Shown piece after piece: positions 33,318 through 42,669 of a stretch of DNA of 64,000 nucleotides. The stretch spans positions 1-64,000 of the forward strand of contig ONHQ01000006.1 in assembly GCA_900317685.1 (NCBI GenBank). The letters are read 5' to 3'. A program made the translations under genes and the position numbers. Position 1 is the first letter of the stretch, and the number at the start of each line of letters is the position of its first letter. Under the pieces are notes generated by a model that saw only the letters and a list, made by a program, of their open reading frames with translations, did not search any database and was not told the origin of the DNA. The DNA comes from an uncultured Prevotella sp. (GTDB taxonomy: Bacteria > Bacteroidota > Bacteroidia > Bacteroidales > Bacteroidaceae).

Positions 33318-34208
33318 TCACTCCCCCCGTAGGCTTGCTGGGCCTGCCTGTTCGTAAACCTTGTTCTCTACAAAAAGTGCCCATTCCTTCGGTGTCTTGC
33401 TCTTGTCGAACGTTTGCCAAGGAATCGGTTTGCCGATGACGATGCGAAACTTCTTATGGACGTTGCGATACATCTCGTCGACAAGAAACAGCATGGCGAT
33501 GTTCACCTTCAGCCCCAAGCGCTTCTGCCAACGGGCGATACGATAGAAACGATTGGAGTTGCGACCACTGAAGTAGATGGGAACTACATCACGATGATAC
33601 TCTACACTCTTGGAGATGAAAGTCTTCTTCCACGGCAGGTCATGGATACATCCATTGATCATACGGGAGTTGAGACCGGCGGGGAACATGAGCATGTGGT
33701 TGTCGCTCTGAAAGCCGGCCTCCACCATGGCGGGGAAGTTACGGCTTTGCTTACCCGTCTTGTTGATGCCGATACACACCGGACGCAGGCCGGGAAGGAA
33801 CAGCAACAGGTCGTTGACGAGATAACGGAAGCGTCCGTCGTAGTGGTCACCGATGATGGCACCAAGACAGACACCGTCCTCGCCACCTAACGGATGGTTG
33901 CTCACAAAGGTGTAGAGCTTGCCGTCATTCTTGTCGGGCAGATTTTCCTTGCCCTCAATCGTCACTTGCATGTCGAGGTACTTCACACACTCCTTGAGCC
34001 ATTCCGTACCGACCTGATGACGATGCTTCCACAAGAAATCATTGACTTCATCCTCATGAACGATGCGACGAAGCCACGATACGAAGAAGGCCGGCACATA
34101 CTTTGCGCGCCGTCCCAGCTTGCTTTCAAGAATCTTCTTCACGTCTATTGTCTTCTGAAAAGACTCCTCGACGCTTTCTCCTTGCGAGTTGTTTGTGCTA
34201 ACGTCCAT
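33318..34208 (-). CDS. PlsC-like O-acyltransferase (GlsA-like)
   Basis: A 296-residue protein. The acyltransferase motif VSNHPLGGEDGV is at about 107-118, followed by MFPAGLNSR near 180-188 and a C-terminal IGKPIPW, in the order of the PlsC superfamily. Paired with the GNAT-type gene it would add the second acyl chain of a glycine or ornithine lipid. The ATG at 34208 (MDVSTNNSQ) is chosen since a promoter core, TATTTTTG, is at 34236-34243 and the longer frame would start upstream of it. Confidence 0.78.
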   Translation of the reverse strand: MDVSTNNSQGESVEESFQKTIDVKKILESKLGRRAKYVPAFFVSWLRRIVHEDEVNDFLWKHRHQVGTEWLKECVKYLDMQVTIEGKENLPDKNDGKLYTFVSNHPLGGEDGVCLGAIIGDHYDGRFRYLVNDLLLFLPGLRPVCIGINKTGKQSRNFPAMVEAGFQSDNHMLMFPAGLNSRMINGCIHDLPWKKTFISKSVEYHRDVVPIYFSGRNSNRFYRIARWQKRLGLKVNIAMLFLVDEMYRNVHKKFRIVIGKPIPWQTFDKSKTPKEWALFVENKVYEQAGPASLRGE

Positions 34209-34235
34209 GTTATTCCATAAGATACTAATCAAATG

Positions 34236-34243
34236 CAAAAATA
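34236..34243 (-). promoter_or_regulatory. Promoter -7 box of the GlsA/GlsB-like operon
   Basis: TATTTTTG on the minus strand, 28 bases before the ATG at 34208. Confidence 0.6.
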
Positions 34244-34427
34244 ACACTTCTTTTTCATATTTCTTCGATTTTGGCACGAAAATTATAAGAAAAGCATAAA
34301 AAAAGATAAACCACAAAGTTCAGACAGCTACATCTCTGTCAAAGCACTATGCAACTGAGCCTGCAAAAGGATGAAAGAGAATCGAAAAAATATAGTCACA
34401 ATATGGAGAAAAGTGGGGATTTTTATG

Positions 34428-34435
34428 TAACTTTG
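34428..34435 (+). promoter_or_regulatory. Promoter -7 box of the division and cell-wall cluster
   Basis: TAACTTTG, 65 bases before the rsmH ATG at 34500. It heads a run of thirteen same-strand genes up to 50883, with one more core ahead of murG. Confidence 0.6.
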
Positions 34436-34499
34436 AACCCAAATACGCTATATAAAGATGTGTAGCCACGCTAAAAGCACGGCTCAAAGCAACGTAAAG

Positions 34500-35441
34500 A
34501 TGGAAAAGACAGAAGAATATCACATTCCTGTACTGCTGAAGCAGAGCGTCGACGGACTGAACATTCAGCCCGGAGGCGTCTACGTCGATGTCACTTTCGG
34601 CGGCGGCGGACATTCGAGAGAGATCCTCTCGCGGATGGACAGCACGGCTCATCTCTACAGCTTTGACCAGGACGCTGACGCTGAGCAAAACATCCTCACC
34701 ACAGAAGGCGAGGGAAAGCGATTTGTCGACGACCCACGCTTTACGTTCGTACGCTCCAACTTCAGATACCTGAAAAACTGGATGCGCTACTACGGCGTAA
34801 GCCATATCGACGGACTGCTCGGTGACCTCGGCGTGTCAAGTCACCACTTCGACGACGAAAGCCGCGGCTTCTCGTTCCGCTTCGACGCTCCGCTGGACAT
34901 GCGCATGAACAAACGGGCAGGAACCACGGCAGCCGACATCGTCAACACAGCCTCCGAATCGCAACTGGCAGATATCTTTTACCTCTATGGTGAACTGAGG
35001 TCGGCAAGGCGCATCGCCGCCACTATCGTCAAGGCACGGGCCGATAAGCCCATCCTCACCACAAGCGATTTTCTCAACACCGTGGAGCCGCTCTTCCGGC
35101 GAGAACGGGAGAAGAAAGACATGGCAAAGCTGTTCCAAGCCTTACGCATCGAGGTGAATCACGAGATGAGCGCGCTCAAAGAGATGCTTGCAGCAGCCAC
35201 AGAACTGCTCCGGCCGGGCGGACGTCTGAGCGTCATCACCTATCACTCGCTCGAAGACCGCATCGTCAAAAACATGATGAAAACGGGAAATGCCGAGGGC
35301 AAGACCGTACAGGACTTCTACGGAAGAATAGAGAGTCCCTTTACACTGGTCAACAACAAGGTCATCACGCCAGACGAAGACGAACAGGCACGCAACCCGA
35401 GAAGCCGTAGCGCTAAACTGAGAATCGCAGAGAAAAAATGA
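34500..35441 (+). CDS. rsmH: 16S rRNA (cytosine-N4)-methyltransferase
   Basis: A 313-residue methyltransferase (formerly MraW) that modifies C1402 of 16S rRNA using S-adenosylmethionine. The SAM loop FGGGGHSREIL is at about 33-43, and ITYHSLEDRIVK near 245-256 and RSRSAKLRIAEKK at the end are family marks. The ATG at 34500 (MEKTEEYH) starts the conserved HIPVLL region; 14 extra codons are open upstream. First gene of the cluster here: the usual partner mraZ is absent from the 290 bases upstream. Confidence 0.95.
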   Translation: MEKTEEYHIPVLLKQSVDGLNIQPGGVYVDVTFGGGGHSREILSRMDSTAHLYSFDQDADAEQNILTTEGEGKRFVDDPRFTFVRSNFRYLKNWMRYYGVSHIDGLLGDLGVSSHHFDDESRGFSFRFDAPLDMRMNKRAGTTAADIVNTASESQLADIFYLYGELRSARRIAATIVKARADKPILTTSDFLNTVEPLFRREREKKDMAKLFQALRIEVNHEMSALKEMLAAATELLRPGGRLSVITYHSLEDRIVKNMMKTGNAEGKTVQDFYGRIESPFTLVNNKVITPDEDEQARNPRSRSAKLRIAEKK

Positions 35442-36016
35442 AGAAGCAAGAGCAAATAAACAACAATATAACCGACAACAAGGATGACGCCAGACCCCTA
35501 AAGGATATTCTGGGGACGCCGACGGACGACCAAGCGAATAAAACAACTGCCACTGCTGACGAAAAAAAGCCAAACGGACAGAAGACCGAAAGTGCCGACA
35601 AAAAAGAGAAAAAGCAGGAAGACAGCCTACCCTCGCTGAAAGAGGTCATCGAAGAGCAGGCCACAGAGGACGAGGCACCGCAATCGCGGCTCTTCTCTTT
35701 GAAGAAGATCTTGGGTGGAGACATCCTTTACACCTCGTCCGTCAGAAGGCAGATATGGCTCTTCATGCTCATCGGCGCGTTTATGATCGTGTACATTGGC
35801 AGCAGATACAGCTGTCAGCAAGACCTCATTCAGATCGACAAGCTGCAGGTGAAACTCAAGGACGCCAAATACAAGGCGCTCTCCAGCACCAGCCAGCTCA
35901 CGGAGATCAGCCGCGAAAGCAATGTCATCGAACTGTTGAAAAACAATAAGGACAGTGTGCTGAAGATTCCCAGTGCACCTCCTTATAAAATAGAAGTACC
36001 CGAGGAGGACAAATAA
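35438..36016 (+). CDS. ftsL: FtsL-like division protein
   Basis: A 192-residue protein with a long charged, disordered N-terminus (about 1-100, rich in K, D, E, Q), one membrane helix (WLFMLIGAFMIVYIG, about 107-121) and a short periplasmic coiled coil with KLQVKLKDAKYKAL. Position between rsmH and the division transpeptidase is the FtsL position; length and cytoplasmic tail are longer than in E. coli, as is common in Bacteroidota. It overlaps rsmH by ATGA. FtsL links FtsI, FtsW and FtsQ at the septum. Confidence 0.75.
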   Translation: MKKQEQINNNITDNKDDARPLKDILGTPTDDQANKTTATADEKKPNGQKTESADKKEKKQEDSLPSLKEVIEEQATEDEAPQSRLFSLKKILGGDILYTSSVRRQIWLFMLIGAFMIVYIGSRYSCQQDLIQIDKLQVKLKDAKYKALSSTSQLTEISRESNVIELLKNNKDSVLKIPSAPPYKIEVPEEDK

Positions 36017-36020
36017 CGAC

Positions 36021-38204
36021 ATGAGCAAGTTCAACAACCAGAAAATCATGCCACGCTACAGTGTCATCTGTATGCTGATGACTATCATCTCCCTCGCCGT
36101 GCTTATCAAGGCCGGATACATCATGACGGCCAAGCGGGACTACTGGATGAAGGTGGCAGACCGCGTGAAACGAGACAACGTGGTCATTCAGCCCGTCAGA
36201 GGAAACATCCTCAGCTGCGACGGACAACTGCTGGCCTCGTCACTGCCGGAGTTCAAGATCTTCATGGACTTCCAGCAACTTCACGATGCGGGCAACGACT
36301 CTTTATGGGACGCTAAGGTAAATCAGATCTGCAAAGGACTGCACGAGATCTTCCCCGAGCAAAGTCCCGCTGAGTTTAAGGCCAACCTCGACAAAGGACG
36401 GAAAAAGATGAGCCGGCACTGGCCGGTGTGGCCCTACCGCATCAACTACAACACATACTCAGAAGTATTGAAGTTGCCCGTATTTAACCTGACGAAGTTC
36501 CAAAGTGGCTTCCACTGCGAGGAGCTGAACTCACGCGAGAATCCTTTTGGTACGCTCGCTGAGCGCACGGTGGGTGATATGTATGCGCTGAAGGATGGAG
36601 GACGAATGCCACGTTGTGGTCTGGAGCTGTCGTTCGACAAACTGCTCCGTGGTACCAATGGTATCGGACACCGCCGCAAGGTGCTCAACAAGTATCTCGA
36701 CATCATCGACAAAGAGCCTGTCAACGGTTGCGACATCATCACGACCATCGACGTAGGCATTCAGGACTTGGCAGAAAGAGCCGTCATCGAAGAACTCAAA
36801 CAGCCGGAAGTCAACGGCGACGTGGGCGTGGCGATCGTCATGGAGGTAAAGACGGGCGACATCAAAGCCATCGTCAACATCGACAAATGCTACGGTCCCA
36901 ACGGACAGATCATCTATAAGGAGATCAAGAACCACGCCGTCAGCGACCTCATGGAGCCGGGATCGGTGTTCAAACCCGTCAGCGTCATGACAGCATTACA
37001 GGACGGCATGTGCGACACCAGCAAGATCGTCGACACCGGAAATGGCGTCTGGCCTATGTACGGACGGGAGATGAAGGACCACAACTGGCGGCGCGGCGGA
37101 TATGGTGTCATGAATATGGCCACCACCCTGCGTGTGAGTTCTAATATCGGCGTGAGTAGAATCATCGACGAGTACTACCACAATGATCCGGAGAAATTCG
37201 TGCGCGGCGTCTATCGCTCCGGCATTGCCTCGGATCTGCATATCCCTATCGTGGGTGCCAGTCCGGCTAAGATCCGTATGCCAAAGAAGAACAAGCGCGG
37301 AGAGTGGATCAACTGGAGCAACACGGCTCTGCCGTGGATGAGTATAGGCTATGAGTCGCAGGTGCCGCCGATCTCTACGCTGGCATTCTACAATGCCATC
37401 GCCAACAACGGATGCATGATGCAGCCACGCTTCGTCAAGGCGTCGATCCAAAACGGTGAGGTCACTGAATATCCGCCTCAGGTGGTCAAAGGTCATTCTC
37501 AGATCGCCTCGCCCGCTGTCATCAAGAAGATGCAGGTGATGCTGGAACATGTGGTCAGTGAGGGACTCGGAAAGAAAGCCGGATCGACATCGTTCAAGGT
37601 GGCCGGCAAGACGGGTACCGCTCAGATCTCTAAAGGTACGGCAGGCTATAAAAACGGTATGACGCACTACTTGCTGTCATTCGCCGGTTATTTCCCTGCC
37701 GACAACCCGAAGTACAGCTGTATCGTCTGTATACAAAAAGGTGGACTGCCCGCTTCCGGTGGCGGCATGAGCGGTGTCGTCTTCCATCATATCGCTGAGG
37801 GCATCATGGCGCAGAGCGAGGGACGCGACGTCAGAGAGGCACGCGATTCGTCCTCTATCTTCGTCCCACAGGTGAAAAACGGCAATATTCTCTCTGCCGA
37901 CTTCGTGCTCTCACAGTTAGGCATCAAGACCAAGCGCAACTATATCGCTAACATTGCCAATACCAGTGCACTGTGGGGGCAGGCCAAAAGCAACACCCGC
38001 TACGTGGATCTCATCCATCAGGGTGTGCCAAGTACCAAGCATGTACCCGACGTCATGGGCATGGGAGCACGCGACGCTGTCTATCTCATGGAGCAACGGG
38101 GCGTGAGATGCCGCATCATCGGACGAGGAAAGGTCGTCAAGCAAAGCATCCCGCCAGGACAATATATCCACCGACGCGAGACGTGTACGCTGACACTGGA
38201 ATAA
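36021..38204 (+). CDS. ftsI: Division transpeptidase (penicillin-binding protein) with PASTA tail
   Basis: A 727-residue class B penicillin-binding protein that cross-links septal peptidoglycan. One N-terminal membrane helix (about 14-34) is followed by the dimerisation domain and a transpeptidase domain with SVFK (catalytic serine at about 315), SSN near 373-375 and KTGT near 530-533. A C-terminal PASTA-like module (VPDVMGMGARDAVYLMEQ) completes it. It starts four bases after ftsL, so they are coupled. Confidence 0.95.
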   Translation: MSKFNNQKIMPRYSVICMLMTIISLAVLIKAGYIMTAKRDYWMKVADRVKRDNVVIQPVRGNILSCDGQLLASSLPEFKIFMDFQQLHDAGNDSLWDAKVNQICKGLHEIFPEQSPAEFKANLDKGRKKMSRHWPVWPYRINYNTYSEVLKLPVFNLTKFQSGFHCEELNSRENPFGTLAERTVGDMYALKDGGRMPRCGLELSFDKLLRGTNGIGHRRKVLNKYLDIIDKEPVNGCDIITTIDVGIQDLAERAVIEELKQPEVNGDVGVAIVMEVKTGDIKAIVNIDKCYGPNGQIIYKEIKNHAVSDLMEPGSVFKPVSVMTALQDGMCDTSKIVDTGNGVWPMYGREMKDHNWRRGGYGVMNMATTLRVSSNIGVSRIIDEYYHNDPEKFVRGVYRSGIASDLHIPIVGASPAKIRMPKKNKRGEWINWSNTALPWMSIGYESQVPPISTLAFYNAIANNGCMMQPRFVKASIQNGEVTEYPPQVVKGHSQIASPAVIKKMQVMLEHVVSEGLGKKAGSTSFKVAGKTGTAQISKGTAGYKNGMTHYLLSFAGYFPADNPKYSCIVCIQKGGLPASGGGMSGVVFHHIAEGIMAQSEGRDVREARDSSSIFVPQVKNGNILSADFVLSQLGIKTKRNYIANIANTSALWGQAKSNTRYVDLIHQGVPSTKHVPDVMGMGARDAVYLMEQRGVRCRIIGRGKVVKQSIPPGQYIHRRETCTLTLE

Positions 38205-38254
38205 GAAAAAACAAAACTGATAGAAATAAAATATAAAGAATAATATAGAAAGAA

Positions 38255-39748
38255 ATGAAACTACAAGAGCTTCTCAAGGGCATCAAGCCCACCTCTATCG
38301 TTGGGGGCGTGGATGCCGACATCACCGGCGTGGACATAGACTCGCGCCAAGTCAAGGATGGTCATCTGTTCATTGCCATGAAAGGTACCCAGGTAGACGG
38401 CCACCGCTTCATCCCTAAGGCCATCGAGCAAGGCGCCAGTGCCGTGCTCTGCGAAGACATGCCGGAAGAGAAAGCCGAAGGCGTCACCTACATTCAGGTG
38501 CCGTCCACCGAAGATGCCGTAGGCCACGTGGCCACACTCTTCTATGGTGATCCGTCGAAGAAGCTCAAACTCGTCGGCGTGACCGGTACGAACGGAAAGA
38601 CAACGATCGCCACCTTATTATATAATATGTTCCGCAAGATGGGATATAAGTGCGGTCTGCTCTCTACAGTCGTCAACTATATCGACGGCGAAGCCATTCC
38701 AGCTGACCATACCACACCGGATCCCATCGAACTGAACATGCTCTTGGGCAAAATGGTAGAGGCAGGATGTGAGTATGCCTTCATGGAGTGCTCAAGCCAC
38801 GCCATCGCTCAGAAGCGTATCGGCGGACTGAAATTCACAGGTGGAATCTTCACCAACCTCACTCGTGATCACCTCGATTATCACAAGACCTTTGAGAACT
38901 ATCGCAATGCCAAGAAGGCTTTCTTCGACGGACTGCCCAAGTCTGCTTTCGCCATCACCAATGCCGATGACAAGAACGGCATGATCATGGTGCAGAACAC
39001 AAAGGCTACCGTGAAGACCTACTCCATTCGCCAGATGGCTGACTTCCGCGCCCGCATCATCGAGATGCACTTCGCTGGAATGTATCTCGACATTGACGGA
39101 CATGAGGTCGGCGTGCAGTTCATCGGTAAATTCAACGTCAGCAACCTGCTGGCTGTATATGCTGCCGCACGTATGCTGGGCAAGGAGCCTGAGGAGATCC
39201 TCGTGATCCTGAGCACACTCCACAGCGTCAGCGGACGTCTGGAACCCATCCAGTCGCCCAAAGGCTTCACGGCCATTGTCGACTATGCCCACACTCCCGA
39301 CGCTTTGCAAAACGTGTTGGGTGCCATCCATGAAGTGCTCAACGGCAAGGGACACGTCATCACCGTATGTGGAGCAGGCGGTAACCGTGATCACGGCAAG
39401 CGCCCGCTCATGGCCCAGGAAGCCGTCAAGCAAAGCGACAAAGTGATTATCACCAGCGACAATCCCCGCTTCGAGGATCCGCAGGCTATCATCGATGACA
39501 TGCTCGCCGGACTGAATGCACAACAGATGCAAAAGGTTATCAGCATTGTAGACCGCAAAGAGGCTATCAAGACCGCATGTATGATGGCTCAGAAAGGCGA
39601 CGTGGTCCTCGTGGCAGGCAAGGGACATGAAAACTATCAGGAAATTAAAGGTGTCAAGCATCACTTCGATGACCATGAGGTGCTGCGCAACATCTTCGGC
39701 CTCAACAACCCGTCGCAAGACACTAACGCTACCGGTTGCGATAAATAA
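38255..39748 (+). CDS. murE: UDP-MurNAc-tripeptide synthetase
   Basis: A 497-residue ATP-dependent ligase adding the third residue of the stem peptide. [16 protein letters not shown] (about 109-124) is the P-loop and [10 protein letters not shown] (near 403-412) is the DNPR motif that selects meso-diaminopimelate rather than lysine. DAP-type peptidoglycan is therefore predicted. Order and spacing match the cluster; the gap to ftsI is 50 AT-rich bases. Confidence 0.96.
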   Translation: MKLQELLKGIKPTSIVGGVDADITGVDIDSRQVKDGHLFIAMKGTQVDGHRFIPKAIEQGASAVLCEDMPEEKAEGVTYIQVPSTEDAVGHVATLFYGDPSKKLKLVGVTGTNGKTTIATLLYNMFRKMGYKCGLLSTVVNYIDGEAIPADHTTPDPIELNMLLGKMVEAGCEYAFMECSSHAIAQKRIGGLKFTGGIFTNLTRDHLDYHKTFENYRNAKKAFFDGLPKSAFAITNADDKNGMIMVQNTKATVKTYSIRQMADFRARIIEMHFAGMYLDIDGHEVGVQFIGKFNVSNLLAVYAAARMLGKEPEEILVILSTLHSVSGRLEPIQSPKGFTAIVDYAHTPDALQNVLGAIHEVLNGKGHVITVCGAGGNRDHGKRPLMAQEAVKQSDKVIITSDNPRFEDPQAIIDDMLAGLNAQQMQKVISIVDRKEAIKTACMMAQKGDVVLVAGKGHENYQEIKGVKHHFDDHEVLRNIFGLNNPSQDTNATGCDK

Positions 39749-39805
39749 CAGGTGTCAAGACTTTCAATAACAAGAGCTAAGACTATAAACAAAAAGAGCT
39801 AAGAC

Positions 39806-41074
39806 ATGCTATACTATCTCTTTCGTTTTCTGGAGCAGTTCGGTATTTCCGGTGCACGCATCTGGGGTTACATCTCCTTCCGTGCATTGCTGGCTCTGAT
39901 CCTCTCACTGATCATCTCGGCATGGTTTGGTGAGAAGTTCATCAAATACTTGAAGAGTAAACAGATCACCGAGACGCAGCGCGATGCCAAGATCGATCCC
40001 TTTGGTGTCAAAAAGATAGGAGTACCCTCGATGGGTGGCGTGATCATCATCGTCAGCATCCTGATTCCTGTGCTGCTGTTAGGCCGTCTGCGCAACATCT
40101 ATCTGATTTTGATGCTCATCACTACGGTGTGGCTGGGCTTCCTCGGCGGCATGGACGACTACATCAAGATCTTCCACCGCAACAAGGAAGGTCTGAAAGG
40201 CAAGTACAAGATTGTCGGTCAGGTAGGCATCGGACTGATTGTCGGACTCGTGCTCTGGGCCTCGCCCGACGTGAAGTCCAACGAGAACATCGTGCTCCAG
40301 CGTCAGGGTCAGGAGATGGTCGTCAAGCACCGCGCCGAGGCCCGCAAGACGCTGAAGACGACAATACCGTTTGTCAAAGGCCACAACCTCGACTACTCGT
40401 CGGTGATGTCTTTCTGTGGCAAGTATAAGACTGCCGCCGGCTGGATTCTCTTCGTCATTATGACGATCTTCGTCGTCACCGCTGTGAGCAACGGAGCCAA
40501 CCTCAATGACGGTATGGACGGCATGTGCGCAGGCAACTCGGCCATCATTGGCGTGGCGTTAGGCATCTTGGCTTATGTGAGCTCGCATATTCAATTTGCC
40601 GCATATCTCAACATCATGTACATCCCAGGCTCGCAAGAGCTGGTAGTCTTCATGTGTGCTTTTGTCGGAGCGCTCATTGGTTTTCTATGGTACAACGCCT
40701 ACCCTGCCCAGGTGTTCATGGGCGACACGGGCTCACTGACCATTGGCGGCATCATCGGCGTATGCGCTGTGATCATCCACAAAGAGCTGTTGCTGCCGAT
40801 CCTCTGCGGCATCTTCTTCGTAGAAAGCCTCAGCGTCATCTGTCAGGTATGGTACTATAAGCTCGGCAAACGCCATGGCGTGAAGCAGCGTATCTTCAAG
40901 CGTACACCTATCCACGATAACTTCCGCGTGACAGACCAGCAGCTTGACCCCGACTGCAAATACCTGATCAAGAGTCCCCACTCACCCAAACATGAGTCTA
41001 AGATCACAATCCGCTTCTGGATCATCACCATCATCCTGGCGGCTCTGACCATTATCACACTCAAGATAAGATAA
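39806..41074 (+). CDS. mraY: Phospho-N-acetylmuramoyl-pentapeptide transferase
   Basis: A 422-residue membrane enzyme with about ten helices that makes lipid I from UDP-MurNAc-pentapeptide and undecaprenyl phosphate. Signatures: GVPSMGGVIIIVSIL near 73-87, FLGGMDDYIKI near 111-121, and NGANLNDGMDGMCAGN near 230-245. Longer than the E. coli enzyme (360) through an inserted hydrophilic stretch around 152-195, common in Bacteroidota. Confidence 0.97.
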   Translation: MLYYLFRFLEQFGISGARIWGYISFRALLALILSLIISAWFGEKFIKYLKSKQITETQRDAKIDPFGVKKIGVPSMGGVIIIVSILIPVLLLGRLRNIYLILMLITTVWLGFLGGMDDYIKIFHRNKEGLKGKYKIVGQVGIGLIVGLVLWASPDVKSNENIVLQRQGQEMVVKHRAEARKTLKTTIPFVKGHNLDYSSVMSFCGKYKTAAGWILFVIMTIFVVTAVSNGANLNDGMDGMCAGNSAIIGVALGILAYVSSHIQFAAYLNIMYIPGSQELVVFMCAFVGALIGFLWYNAYPAQVFMGDTGSLTIGGIIGVCAVIIHKELLLPILCGIFFVESLSVICQVWYYKLGKRHGVKQRIFKRTPIHDNFRVTDQQLDPDCKYLIKSPHSPKHESKITIRFWIITIILAALTIITLKIR

Positions 41075-41106
41075 GGAAGACGGCTCATGGAAGGCAACGC
41101 CACACT

Positions 41107-41168
41107 CCTATATATAATAGTTCCACATTCCTATATATATAATAAGGTGTACCTATATATATAATGGT
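41107..41168. repeat. Three AT-rich direct repeats in the mraY-murD gap
   Basis: CCTATATATA(TA)ATA occurs at 41107, 41130 and 41152, spaced 23 and 22 bases. The rest of the 213-base gap (41075-41287) holds no gene. Possible extra promoter or protein-binding region for murD, or a neutral array. Confidence 0.6.
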
Positions 41169-41287
41169 GTAGCCAAAATGAGAACAGTCTGACTGGCAAA
41201 AAGCCAAAAGCGCTGCTGTCTACCACAGACAGCGGGCAACAAACAAAAAAGATAAAAACCTCGAAAGAGTAAAAACGTAGTTCAGCA

Positions 41288-42619
41288 ATGAAAAGAATCG
41301 TTATATTAGGAGCCGGCGAGAGCGGTGCAGGAGCTGCCGTGCTGGCAAAGAAAGAAGGTTTCGATGTTTTCGTATCTGACACTTCTTCGATCAAGGACAA
41401 GTACAAGAAACTGCTTGACGACCATCAGATCGAATGGGAAGAAGGTCATCACACCGAGGAGAAAATCCTGAGTGCAGATGAGGTCATCAAAAGCCCGGGC
41501 ATCCCAAAAGAGGCTCCTATGGTGCAGAAACTGATGGCCCAGCACACACATATCATCAGCGAGATTGAGTTCGCAGGACGATATACGCACGCCAAGATGA
41601 TCTGTATCACGGGCAGCAACGGCAAGACGACAACCACCTCGCTGATCTATCACATCTTCAAGAGTGCCGGATACGACGTGGGACTGGCCGGAAATATCGG
41701 TAAGAGTCTTGCTCTCCAGGTGGCTGAGGAACCGCACGAGTACTATATCATCGAACTGAGTTCTTTCCAGCTCGACAACATGTACGACTTCCGTGCCAAC
41801 ATTGCCATTCTGCTCAACATCACGCCCGATCACCTCGACCGCTACGACTTCAAGTTCCAAAACTATGTCGATGCCAAGATGCGCATCATCCAGAACCAGA
41901 CAGCGGATGACCACTTCATCTACTGGAACGACGATCCTGTCATCAAGAAGCAGCTCGACAAATACGACATCAAGGCCGTGCAGTGCCCGTTCTCTGAGCT
42001 GAAAGAGAAGGGAAGCATCGCTTATATTGAGGAAGGACAATACAAACTTGAGTACCCCACTCCATTCAATATGGAACAGGAGGAGCTCTCGCTGACCGGT
42101 AAGCACAACATCTATAACTCTCTTGCCGCCGGCTTGGCATCCAACATCAGCGGCATCAAGAAAGAGATCATCCGCAAGAGTCTGAGCGACTTCCCGGGTG
42201 TGGAGCACCGCCTGGAAAAAGTTTGCGACGTGGCTGGCGTGCACTATGTCAACGACTCCAAGGCCACCAATGTCGATGCCTGCTGGTATGCTTTGGAGAG
42301 CATGCGCACACCTGTCATCCTCATCCTCGGCGGTAAGGACAAAGGCAACGACTACAACGCCATCAAAGAGTTGGTTCAGAAGAAGTGCGTAGGACTGGTT
42401 TATCTCGGTGCCGACAACACGAAGCTCCACAACTTCTTCGATCAGCTGGGCATTCCCGTACGCGACACGCACAACATGAAGGATTGCGTGAAGGCCTGCT
42501 ACGACATGGCCCGCCCCGGCGATACGGTTTTGCTTTCACCCTGCTGCGCCAGTTTCGACCTCTTCCATAACATGGAGGACCGCGGCGAACAGTTCAAGCA
42601 ACAAGTCAGAAGCCTGTAA
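41288..42619 (+). CDS. murD: UDP-MurNAc-alanine--D-glutamate ligase
   Basis: A 443-residue Mur ligase. ILGAGESGAGAAVLAKK (about 5-21) is the N-terminal nucleotide-like fold, TGSNGKTTTTSL (about 112-123) the ATP loop, and NDSKATN near 322-328 the late domain mark. It adds D-glutamate to UDP-MurNAc-alanine in the cytoplasm. The 213-base gap upstream is the largest inside the cluster, followed by a GCCGGAG hairpin (42629-42650) before ftsW. Confidence 0.96.
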   Translation: MKRIVILGAGESGAGAAVLAKKEGFDVFVSDTSSIKDKYKKLLDDHQIEWEEGHHTEEKILSADEVIKSPGIPKEAPMVQKLMAQHTHIISEIEFAGRYTHAKMICITGSNGKTTTTSLIYHIFKSAGYDVGLAGNIGKSLALQVAEEPHEYYIIELSSFQLDNMYDFRANIAILLNITPDHLDRYDFKFQNYVDAKMRIIQNQTADDHFIYWNDDPVIKKQLDKYDIKAVQCPFSELKEKGSIAYIEEGQYKLEYPTPFNMEQEELSLTGKHNIYNSLAAGLASNISGIKKEIIRKSLSDFPGVEHRLEKVCDVAGVHYVNDSKATNVDACWYALESMRTPVILILGGKDKGNDYNAIKELVQKKCVGLVYLGADNTKLHNFFDQLGIPVRDTHNMKDCVKACYDMARPGDTVLLSPCCASFDLFHNMEDRGEQFKQQVRSL

Positions 42620-42628
42620 AGGATATGA

Positions 42629-42650
42629 GCCGGAGGTATCTTGCTCCGGC
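42629..42650. other. Intra-operon hairpin, murD-ftsW gap
   Basis: GCCGGAG (42629-42635) pairs with CTCCGGC (42644-42650) around an eight-base loop. No T run. See the similar hairpins in three other gaps of the cluster. Confidence 0.7.
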
Positions 42651-42669
42651 CCTTCAATAAAGACAACAA

